Assembly: GCA_963824225.1 (NCBI GenBank)
Contig: CAWGOF010000003.1
Location: forward strand, 620,001-684,000
Direction: 5' to 3'
Source of the DNA: CAWGOF01 sp963824225
Lineage (GTDB): Bacteria > Acidobacteriota > Polarisedimenticolia > Polarisedimenticolales > Polarisedimenticolaceae
Length of the DNA stretch: 64,000 bases
In this document: positions 50,010 to 60,000 of the stretch, in pieces
Layout of the letters: each line of letters starts with the position of its first letter
Numbering within the stretch: position 1 is the first letter of the stretch
The notes under the pieces: generated by a model
Told to the model about the DNA's origin: nothing
The model's database searches: none
The model's input: the letters and a program-made list of their open reading frames with translations, nothing else
Program-made: the position numbers and the translations under genes

Positions 50010-51521
50010 CTATGCCGGGTCGAGGTCGAGCGCGCGGGCGACCTCGGGCGCGGGCTCGCGCCGCGGATCGTTGCGCGTCACGGCCGTCGCGACGAGCAGC
50101 GTGGCGAAGGACAGCGCGAGGGCCGTGGCGCCGGGATGGAACGACCAGGGCACGCCCGCCAGGCCGCGCGCCGTCACCGCCCGCGACCCGAGCTCGAGAC
50201 AAAGCGTCGCGCCGAGGCCCACGACGATCGACGCACCGGCGGCCCGTGCGGTCACGCGCCGCCAGTGCAGGCCGAGCGCCATCACCGGAGCGAGGGCCGC
50301 GCCGAACAGGCCGAACGCGAACGTCCCGAGAACGGCGATCAGGTCGCCGTACCACTGCGCGACGCCCAGCGCGAGCGCGGTCACGCCGCACGACGCCGCC
50401 CGGCCCCACGCCAGCTCGTTCCGGACGCGGCGGCCGAGAGCGCGCGGGAGGTCGCGGACCACCGCGGCGCTGGCCACGTTGACCAGGGAGTCGGCGTTCG
50501 ACGTGATCGCGGCGAGGATGCAGGCGAACGCGAGCCCGGCAACGAGGTCGGGGGCGAAGCCGAGCAGGAACGCGGGCGCCGCGTCGTCCGGCCGTACGAG
50601 CGGCGCGAGCGCGCCGCGCGCCACGAGCGCGGGCACAGCCAAGCCCACGCCGCACCACAGCAGCACCGAGAGCGCCTGCCCCGAGGCGACGACGACCGGC
50701 AGGTACCGCATGTGGGCCGGATCGCGCAGCATGTAGAACTTGTGCAGCACGTGCGGCTGGCCCAGCACGCCCACGCCGAAGACGAGGAACGTGGCGAACG
50801 CCGTTGGCGCGCTGATCCGCCCGAGCGGCTCGAGGAACGACGGTCCGAACTCGGGCGCTCGGCTCACCGCCTCGACCATCGCGCCGAACCCCCCGTTCAC
50901 GACGAGCGCGCATGCGAACACGAGGACCCCGACCACGGCCATCAGCGATCCTTGCAGCACGTCGGTGTGCACGCCGGCGACCATGCCGCCGAGCATGCAG
51001 TACGTCGCCAGCACGCCCGCACCGAGGAGCATCGCGCCGAACGGGCTCGACAGGCCGAAGATCGCCTGCAGCACGACGCCCGCCGCCTGGACCTGCAGGC
51101 CGAGATAGGCGATGCTCCCGCACAGCACGGCGATCGCCGCGAGCGCCGTCACCGCCGGCGTGCGCCAGCGCTCGGCGATCGCGTCCGGAACGGTGAACGC
51201 CTCGCGCACGGCCCGGAGGGCTCGCAGACGCGCGCCGACGACCCAGACGAGGAGACCCGACGTGAAGCCGATCGGCAGGACGATCCACAGCGACCCGATC
51301 CCCAGGCGGTACGCGAGACCCGGGCCGCCGACGAAGACGAAGCCGCTGAACGCGCTCGACAGCGTGGCCAGGGCCGTGACGACGAGGCTCAACCGGCCCC
51401 CGGCGATCCAGAAGTCGCCCGGCGTGCGCGTGCGGCGCATCGCCCGAGCGCCGATCGCGAGCACGGCGACGAGGTACAGGAGGGCCGCGACCGCGACCCC
51501 CGGCCGATCGACGACGGTCAA
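50010..51521 (-). CDS. Sodium:solute symporter (SSS family)
   Basis: The 503-residue protein has about thirteen membrane helices. SSS features include DFWIAGGRLSLVVTALATLS, SAFSGFVFVGGPGLAYRLG, YLGLQVQAAGVVLQAI and GVLGQPHVLHKFYMLRD, the last close to PutP/PanF-type transporters. It would import an amino acid, pantothenate or organic acid with sodium. The TTG start at 51521 overlaps the upstream small gene (TTGA) and is preceded by AAGGAG; longer frames into the upstream gene lack character. A SSS transporter preceded by a small membrane gene recalls the yjcH-actP arrangement. Confidence 0.9.
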   Translation of the reverse strand: MTVVDRPGVAVAALLYLVAVLAIGARAMRRTRTPGDFWIAGGRLSLVVTALATLSSAFSGFVFVGGPGLAYRLGIGSLWIVLPIGFTSGLLVWVVGARLRALRAVREAFTVPDAIAERWRTPAVTALAAIAVLCGSIAYLGLQVQAAGVVLQAIFGLSSPFGAMLLGAGVLATYCMLGGMVAGVHTDVLQGSLMAVVGVLVFACALVVNGGFGAMVEAVSRAPEFGPSFLEPLGRISAPTAFATFLVFGVGVLGQPHVLHKFYMLRDPAHMRYLPVVVASGQALSVLLWCGVGLAVPALVARGALAPLVRPDDAAPAFLLGFAPDLVAGLAFACILAAITSNADSLVNVASAAVVRDLPRALGRRVRNELAWGRAASCGVTALALGVAQWYGDLIAVLGTFAFGLFGAALAPVMALGLHWRRVTARAAGASIVVGLGATLCLELGSRAVTARGLAGVPWSFHPGATALALSFATLLVATAVTRNDPRREPAPEVARALDLDPA

Positions 51522-51871
51522 CTCCGCTCCTTGGGCTCGGGCTCGGCTCGTGCGGCGTGGAGCGCCGGGATCGTGACGAGCGGTGCGAGGCCGAGGACAC
51601 CGAGCATGATCCACGCCGCGGCCGGCGCTCCCGGTGACGCCAGGAGCGCGAGCGCCCCGCCCTCGAGCAGGACGGTCAGGATCAGCGCCGCGGCGATCCG
51701 GCCGCCCGCCCGGCCGCTCGACACGAGGAGCGCGCCCGGAACGACCAGGCTCGACACGACGAACAGCACCGACCCGACCCGTCCGCCGATCGCCGGGGCG
51801 AGAAGGAGCGCTGCCAGCGCGGCGGCGAGAGCGATCCGGGCGAGCCTGCGCACGACGCGCGATTCTGCCAC
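51518..51871 (-). CDS. Small membrane protein coupled to the symporter
   Basis: The 117-residue protein has four hydrophobic helices (ARIALAAALAALLLAPAIGG, VLFVVSSLVVPGALLVSS, AALILTVLLEGGALALLAS, WIMLGVLGLAPLVTIPAL). It is not clearly a DUF485 protein, but its place and 4-bp overlap with the SSS gene match the small partner seen beside other SSS transporters. Divergent from aceK with about 60 bp between. Function inferred from linkage only. Confidence 0.7.
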   Translation of the reverse strand: MAESRVVRRLARIALAAALAALLLAPAIGGRVGSVLFVVSSLVVPGALLVSSGRAGGRIAAALILTVLLEGGALALLASPGAPAAAWIMLGVLGLAPLVTIPALHAARAEPEPKERS

Positions 51872-51930
51872 ATACCGCCTCGCGACCCCGCGTTGCGCGG
51901 GTGTCGCTCGCGGTCCATCTTGTCCGCGGC

Positions 51931-53664
51931 GTGAACACCGACCGATCCATCGCCGCGCTCGGTGCCGAGCGAATCCAGGCCGCCTACGAGCGGTATGAGC
52001 GTGCGTTCTCCGAGGTCACCCGCCGGGCGGGCGAGCGGTTCGAGCGCCGCGCGTGGCGCGCGGGCCAGGCCGACGCCGAAGCGCGCCTCGCCCTGTACGG
52101 CGAGGCGATCGGGCGGCTCCTCGACGAGCTCCGCACGCTCCTCGGGCCCGACCTGGCGCACGACGGGCTGTGGCGCGAGATCAAGCGCGCGCACACCGCG
52201 CTCCTCGCGGGCCGCACGAACGCCGAGCTCGCGCGGACGTTCTTCAACTCGGCGACGCGTCGGATCTTCTCCACGGTCGGCGTGAATCCGGAGGTCGAGT
52301 ACACGTCGGCCGAGTCGATGGGCGACCTCGAGGGCGCGCGCGAGGGCGCGTACCGAAGCTACGGCGGTCCGGGCGATCTGATCGACCACGCGCGGTGCCT
52401 GCTCGCGAACGCGCGGCCCGGCGGAGCGTGGCGCGATGCGGAGGAGGATGCGGCGCGCGTCACCTCGCGCATCGAGGCCGCGCTGATCGATCGGTTCGGC
52501 GACGCGTCGTTCGACGCCATCGAGTGCCTCATCCCGGCGTTCTACCGCAGCAAGGGCGCGTACCTGATCGGGCGGGTCCGGCGCGGGACCTGGCTCCTGC
52601 CGCTCGTCCTGCCGCTGCTCCACGAGCGCGACGGCGTGTTCGTCGACGCCGTCCTGACCGAGCCGAACGACGTGAGCATCGTGTTCAGCTTCACACGCTC
52701 GTACTTCCACGTCGATGCGAGCTGTCCGCGGGACGTGATCGCGTTCCTGCGGTCGATCCTGCCGCGCAAGGCGGTGGCCGAGCTGTACACCGCGCTGGGG
52801 TTCAACAAGCACGGCAAGACCGAGCTGTACGGCAGCCTGCTCGGCCACCTGGCCCGGCACGACGATACGTTCGTCGTCGCGCCGGGCGATCCGGGGATGG
52901 TCATGCTCGTGTTCACGCTCCCCGGGTTCGACATGGTGTTCAAGGTGATCCGCGATCGGTTCGCCCCGCCGAAGACGACGACGCGCCGCGACGTGATGGA
53001 GCGCTACCGCCTGGTGTTCGGCCACGACCGGGTGGGCCGGCTGATCGACGCCCAGGAGTTCGAGCACCTGGAGTTCGACCGCCGGCACTTTGCCGACGAC
53101 CTGCTCGATCGGCTGCTCGACGAGGCCGGGCGGACGGTCGAGCTGCGGGGCGACGAGGTCGTGCTGCACCACCTGTACGCCGAGCGCTGCGTGACGCCGC
53201 TCAACCTGTACCTGCGCTCGGTCGATGAGGCCGAGGGCCGCCGCGCGGTCGTGGACTACGGGAACGCGATCAAGGAGCTCGCCGCGGCGCAGATCTTCCC
53301 CGGCGACTTCCTGCTGAAGAACTTCGGCGTCACGCGCCACGGTCGTGTGGTGTTCTACGACTACGACGAGCTGTGCCTGCTCCACGAGTGCCGGTTCCGC
53401 GTGCTCCCGCCGCCCCGCACACCCGAGGAGGACCTCGACCCCGAGCCGTGGTTCAGCGCGACGGAGAGCGACATCTTTCCCGAGGAGTTCCGCAGGTTCC
53501 TCGGTCTGTCGGGCGCGCTGCGCCGGACGTTCGAGGAGCACCACGCCGATCTGTTTTCGGTCGAGTTCTGGCGCGGGCTGCAGGAGCGGCACCGTAGGGG
53601 CGAGCTGATCGACGTGTTTCCGTACCCCGACTCGCGCAGGCTCCGGGCTACAATCGGGCCGTGA
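51931..53664 (+). CDS. aceK: Isocitrate dehydrogenase kinase/phosphatase
   Basis: AceK phosphorylates and dephosphorylates isocitrate dehydrogenase and so directs carbon into the glyoxylate shunt on acetate or fatty acids. From the GTG at 51931 it has 577 residues, almost the same as E. coli AceK (578); a GTG at 51901 would add ten. The regulatory half has GVNPEVEYTS and FYRSKGAYLIGRV. The bifunctional kinase half has GFNKHGKTELYGSLL, FKVIRDRFAPPK and the active-site region FPGDFLLKNFGVTRHGRV followed by VFYDYDELCL, containing the catalytic Asp. No aceA or aceB is in the window. Confidence 0.95.
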   Translation: MNTDRSIAALGAERIQAAYERYERAFSEVTRRAGERFERRAWRAGQADAEARLALYGEAIGRLLDELRTLLGPDLAHDGLWREIKRAHTALLAGRTNAELARTFFNSATRRIFSTVGVNPEVEYTSAESMGDLEGAREGAYRSYGGPGDLIDHARCLLANARPGGAWRDAEEDAARVTSRIEAALIDRFGDASFDAIECLIPAFYRSKGAYLIGRVRRGTWLLPLVLPLLHERDGVFVDAVLTEPNDVSIVFSFTRSYFHVDASCPRDVIAFLRSILPRKAVAELYTALGFNKHGKTELYGSLLGHLARHDDTFVVAPGDPGMVMLVFTLPGFDMVFKVIRDRFAPPKTTTRRDVMERYRLVFGHDRVGRLIDAQEFEHLEFDRRHFADDLLDRLLDEAGRTVELRGDEVVLHHLYAERCVTPLNLYLRSVDEAEGRRAVVDYGNAIKELAAAQIFPGDFLLKNFGVTRHGRVVFYDYDELCLLHECRFRVLPPPRTPEEDLDPEPWFSATESDIFPEEFRRFLGLSGALRRTFEEHHADLFSVEFWRGLQERHRRGELIDVFPYPDSRRLRATIGP

Positions 53665-54650
53665 ACGGCTCGTCCGGCATCGCGGCAGCGCTCGTCGTGG
53701 GCTTGCTGGCCCAGGCCCCCGCTCGTCCGCCCGTCGTCGTCCGAACCTACGCTGTCGCGTCGTGGGGCTCGACGATCCTGCTCGGGCGCACCTCGGACCT
53801 CGCGGTGTGGGACGTGAGCGACCCCAATCGACCGGTCGAGCGCCAGCACCTCGCGCTCCCCGCCGCGATCCACGCCATCGCCGTGGACGAGGATCGCGCG
53901 TATCTCGCCGCAGGAAGCCACGGCCTGTACGTGATCGACATCGAGGGGCCGGACGAGAAACCGGCGATCGTGGGACGATTCGACACGCCGGGGATCACGC
54001 GCGACGTGCTCGTCCACGACGGGCGCGTGCTCGTGGCCGACGATCGGTACGGGATCCGGGTCGTCGACGTCGGGACGAGCCCGAGTCGCCCGCGACAGCT
54101 CGCGCTCGTGCCGACGCGGGACGAGGTCGTCGCCCTCGCGGACGATGGGACCGTGATCGCGAGCGCCGAGGGCCGGGCCGGCGTCCGGCTGTGGCGGCTC
54201 GATGCGGGCGCGGCGCCGCGCGAGACCGACCAGTTGACGGACGTGAAGGACGCGCGCGACGTCGCGCTCTCGGCGGGACTCGTCCTCGTCGCCGCGGCGG
54301 GCGAGGGCCTCGTCGTGTTCCGCACGACCGACGACCGGCCGGCCGTGCGGATCTCGAGCCTCGCGCTCGACGAGCCGGCCGAGCACGTCGCGGCGGCGAA
54401 CGACGTGGCCTGGGTCTCTTCCGGCACACCCGAGATCGAGCGGATCGACCTGAGCGACCCCGAGCATCCGACGCGCCTCGAGCCGATCCGGCTGCACCGC
54501 TCGGCACCGGTCGGCCGCGTGACGGTCGAGCCCGGGCGGCTGCTGGCCGCGGTCGACACCGCGGGGCTCGGCCTCGTCGACCTGAGCCGTCCGGACGTTC
54601 CGGCCGTGCTCCTGCCGCGCGAGCGAACCCTGCGCATCTCTCAGCCCTAG
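53661..54650 (+). CDS. LVIVD-repeat beta-propeller protein, secreted
   Basis: The 329-residue protein has a short hydrophobic N-terminus (IAAALVVGLLAQAPARPP), then about six repeats of the LVIVD/choice-of-anchor type: DLAVWDVSDPNRPVERQHLA, GLYVIDIEGPDEKPAIVG, GIRVVDVGTSPSRPRQLA and EIERIDLSDPEHPTRLEPI. The D-x-S-x-P turns mark propeller blades. It probably lies in the periplasm and binds proteins. The GTG start overlaps the aceK stop; TACAAT at 53649-53654 could also give a nearly leaderless transcript. It shares the stop palindrome CTAG with nuoI on the other strand. Confidence 0.8.
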   Translation: MNGSSGIAAALVVGLLAQAPARPPVVVRTYAVASWGSTILLGRTSDLAVWDVSDPNRPVERQHLALPAAIHAIAVDEDRAYLAAGSHGLYVIDIEGPDEKPAIVGRFDTPGITRDVLVHDGRVLVADDRYGIRVVDVGTSPSRPRQLALVPTRDEVVALADDGTVIASAEGRAGVRLWRLDAGAAPRETDQLTDVKDARDVALSAGLVLVAAAGEGLVVFRTTDDRPAVRISSLALDEPAEHVAAANDVAWVSSGTPEIERIDLSDPEHPTRLEPIRLHRSAPVGRVTVEPGRLLAAVDTAGLGLVDLSRPDVPAVLLPRERTLRISQP

Positions 54651-55216
54651 TGAGCCTCGGCGGTCGACGGGGCGATCGACTCGCCCGGGACGTGCGAGCG
54701 GTTGCTCGGCCCCTTGTTCTCTTCGGCCCACTTGTGGATCTCGTCCGGGCGCACGCCGCCGATCTCGTACAGCTTGGCCTTGTCGAAGATCATCAGCTCG
54801 CGCGATAGCCCGGTGACCACGTAGGTCTTGGACATGAAGATCGCCTCTTCCGGGCACGCCTCTTCGCACAGGCCGCAGTAGATGCAGCGCAGCATGTTGA
54901 TCTCGAACTTGGCCGGCCGCTTCTCGATCGCGTGGAGCGGATCGTCCTTCGGGAACTCCTCGGCCTCGATCGTGATCGCGAGCGGCGGGCAGACCCACTG
55001 GCACATGTAGCACGCGACGCACTTCTCGCGGCCCTGCTCGTCGCGGACGAGGGCCGGGACGCCGCGGTAGCGCGGGCCGAACGTCCGTTGCTCCTCGGGG
55101 TACTGGATCGTGTCCTTGCGCCGGAAGATGTGCCGGAACGTGACGACCATACCGGACAGGATGCTCGGCAGGTACAGCCGGGTCGCGAGGCTCGGCTTGA
55201 CGCGCTTGACCTTCAT
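54647..55216 (-). CDS. nuoI: NADH-quinone oxidoreductase subunit I (two 4Fe-4S ferredoxin)
   Basis: NuoI carries clusters N6a and N6b in the arm of complex I. The 189-residue protein starts MKVKRVKPSLATRLYLPSIL and includes FRRKDTIQYPEEQR, typical of NuoI, and two cluster motifs: CVACYMCQWVCPP and CIYCGLCEEACPEEAIF. Unusually no other nuo gene is adjacent; the next gene on this strand is an ETF-quinone oxidoreductase. It may be a second, detached nuoI or an electron carrier recruited for another membrane complex. The stop is in CTAG shared with the convergent gene. Confidence 0.92.
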   Translation of the reverse strand: MKVKRVKPSLATRLYLPSILSGMVVTFRHIFRRKDTIQYPEEQRTFGPRYRGVPALVRDEQGREKCVACYMCQWVCPPLAITIEAEEFPKDDPLHAIEKRPAKFEINMLRCIYCGLCEEACPEEAIFMSKTYVVTGLSRELMIFDKAKLYEIGGVRPDEIHKWAEENKGPSNRSHVPGESIAPSTAEAH

Positions 55217-55252
55217 CGCGCGGGGAATGGTATCACGGTGACCCGGCCGATC

Positions 55253-56887
<1,635 letters not shown>

Positions 56888-56976
56888 GGTGACGACCGCC
56901 CATCATCGCACCTTTCGCAGGGCAGACAAGTACCGCGAGGGCCCCTGGGAAGGGGAAAGGGGAAGGAAAAACCGCT

Positions 56977-57018
56977 GAGAAGGAGAAGGAGAAGGAGAAG
57001 GAGAAGGAGAAGGAGAAG
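56977..57018 (+). repeat. Seven GAGAAG hexanucleotide repeats
   Basis: GAGAAG is repeated seven times without interruption inside a longer homopurine-rich tract (about 56948-57053). It lies in the 207-bp spacer between the divergent ETF-quinone oxidoreductase and CheB/CheR genes, 77 bp before the latter's start. Copy number changes would alter promoter or leader spacing. Confidence 0.95.
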
Positions 57019-57094
57019 GAGCGAGGGGAGGGAGTAAGGAGTAAAGAAAGGGGTGGTACCCTACTTCCAGGCGCGGGATTTTGGAGGGAAGCGT

Positions 57095-60000
57095 GTGAGG
57101 CCGAATACGCCGCCGATTTGCGGTATCGGCGCATCGGCCGGGGGCGTCGAGGCGCTCCAGCAGTTCTTCGAGTCCGTTTCGCCCGATCTCGGACTGTCCT
57201 ACGTCGTCGTCGTGCACCTCGCTCCCGACCGCAAGAGCGAGCTGCCCGGGATCATCGCGCGGCGCACGAAGATGCCGGTGGTCCAGGTCGGGGACGACGA
57301 CAAGACGCAGCTCGAGCCCAATCACGTGTACGTGATCGCGCCCGACCGTCAGCTCGTGATCAACGACACGTCGGTCAGCGCGGTCCCGTTCGTCCAGCCT
57401 CGCGGCCACCGCATGGTGATCGACCTGTTCTTCCGCTCCCTGGCCGACGCCCGCGGCGACGGGTTCGCGGTCGTGCTCTCGGGTAGCGGCGCCGACGGCG
57501 CGCTCGGGGCGAAGGCGATCAAGGCCCATGGCGGCCTCGTGCTCGTGCAGGATCCGGCCGATGCGACCCACGGCGACATGCCCCGCGCCGTGCTCGCCAC
57601 GGGCGTCGCCGACCTCGTCCTCCCGGCGCGCGACCTGGCGGTCCGGCTCGGCGAGCTCGCGCACAACAAGACTCGGATGGGCCCGCTCCTGACCGACGCC
57701 GAGGAGCTCGAGCCGATCGCGAGCGACGAGGAGCGCGCGCTCCGTGGCGTCCTCGACCTCGTGAAGAAGCGCACGGGCCATGACTTCGCCCAGTACAAAC
57801 GCGCCACGATGATCCGACGCCTGTCCCGGCGGATGCAGCTGAACGGCCAGCTCACGATCAACGACTATCTGGCGTACCTGCGGTCGCACGTGCCCGAGAC
57901 CGAAGCCCTGTTCAACGACCTGCTGATCTCCGTCACCACGTTCTTCCGCGATCCGGCGGCGTGGAGCGCGCTCTCGAGCGAGGTCCTCGGGCCGCTGCTC
58001 GAGCGCGCCGACCCCGACGATCCGCTGCGCCTGTGGGTCCCCGGCTGCGCGACCGGCGAGGAAGCGTACTCGCTGGCGATCGTCTTGCTCGAGGAGATCG
58101 AGCGTCGCAAGATCGCGAACAACTTCATCGTCTTCGCCTCGGATCTCGACGAGAGCGTGCTGGCCACGGCTCGCGAGGGCGTGTACCCGGACGCGATCAG
58201 CGCCGACGTGTCCGAGGCCCGGCTCGAGCGCTATTTCCGCCGGGACGACGACCACTATCGCGTGTTGAACGTCGTGCGCGACCACGTTGTGTTCGCGACC
58301 CACAACCTGCTCCGCGATCCGCCGTTCTCGCGCCTGCACCTGATCTCGTGCCGCAACCTGCTGATCTACCTCGAACGCGAGCTGCAGGAGCAGGTGATGG
58401 CGGTGTTTCGCTACGCGCTGCGCGAGGACGGCTGCCTGTTCCTCGGCGCGGCCGAGGCGGCGGACGACGAGCTGTTCCACACGATCGAGAAGCGCCATCG
58501 GATCTTCCTCTGCCGCCCGCGCGTCGAGGGCGGGCGGGCCCCGCTGCCCGAGATCCTGGCGTCCGCGGGACCGCGCTTGCCGCGGATCGGTCGCGAAACC
58601 GTGCTCGCCCGCTCGTCGGGCTCCGAGATGCACCTGGCCGCGATCGAGCAGGTCGCGCCACCGAGCGTCGTGATCGACGATCGCTGGAACGTCGTGCACG
58701 TGTCGCCGAGCGCTGCTCGATTCTTCCAGCAGAGCGCGGGGCCGCCCGCCCGGCGCGTCATCGACCTCGTGCGCCCCGATCTGCGCGAGGAGCTGCACAC
58801 GCTGATCACCCGCGCCGCCGATCAGTCGACGCCGCAGCTCTCGCCGTTCATCGCCGTGACGTTCAACGGAACGCCGCATCAGGTGGCGATTCTCGCGCAT
58901 CGGCGCCCGCAAGATCCGCGCGGATCGCATTTCCTGATCACGTTCCTCGACGGCGGTCCGATCCCGGCCGACGCGACCCTGCTGTCCCAGGAGCCGTCGG
59001 ACGCGACCGTGCGCGAGCTGCGGCAGAAGCTGCGCCACGCCGAGCAGCGCGTCGAGACGATGCGCGACGAGCACTACTCGATCCACGAGGACCTGCGCGC
59101 GGCGAACGAGGAGCTGCAGAGCCTCAACGAGGAGTACCGCTCGACCACCGAGGAGCTCGAGACGAGCAAGGAGGAGCTGCAGAGCATCAACGAGGAGCTG
59201 CAGACGGTCAACAACGAGCTGAAGGCCAAGCTCGAGGAGATCTCGCGCGCGCACAGCGACCTCGAGAACCTGATGGAGGCCACGGACGTGGCCACGCTGT
59301 TCCTCGATCGGGAGCTGCGCATCACGCGGTTCACGCCACGGCTGAGCGAGATCTTCAAGGTCCGGACGCGGGACTTCGATCGGCCGATCGGTGACCTGAC
59401 GCACTCGCTGGACTACGACACGCTCGAGCAGGATGCGCGGCGCGTGCTGACGCAACGCGAGATGATCGAGCGCGAAACGCAGGACCGTGACGGGCACACG
59501 TACGTCGCGCGCCTCAGCCCGTACCGGCTCAGCGGGGGGCGCGACGTGGACGGCGTCGTGATCACGTTCGTCGACGTGACGTCGATCAAGCAGGCCGAGG
59601 CGGCGATCCGCGAGAGCGAGACGCGCCTCGCGTCCGAGCTCGACACCATGCTCGACCGGATGACCGCCGCCGTGTCGAGCACCCAGGAAGCTCTGGACCA
59701 GATCCTGGCCACGGCGATCGAGGCCCAACGGGCGGACTGCGGACACGTGCAGCTGCTCGGCGATGCCGGGCAGTTGCGGATCGTCGCGCACCGTGGCTGC
59801 GACGAGCGGCTCCTCGAAGCGTTCGGGGCGATCCCGATCGACTCGTCCACGAGCTACGGGCGCGCGCTCCGCGCGCGCCAGATCGTGCACGTCGCCGACG
59901 TGCTGACCGATCCGTCGTCGGCGCCGTTCCGCACCGCCGCGCTCGAGGCCGGCTACCGGTCGGTCACGTCGATCCCGCTGTTCAGCCGCCTCGGCGAGCC

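Noticed and set aside
51518..51871. DUF485 protein as partner of the symporter
   Set aside because: Position and size fit, but the sequence does not show the DUF485 pattern, so only an analogous role is suggested.
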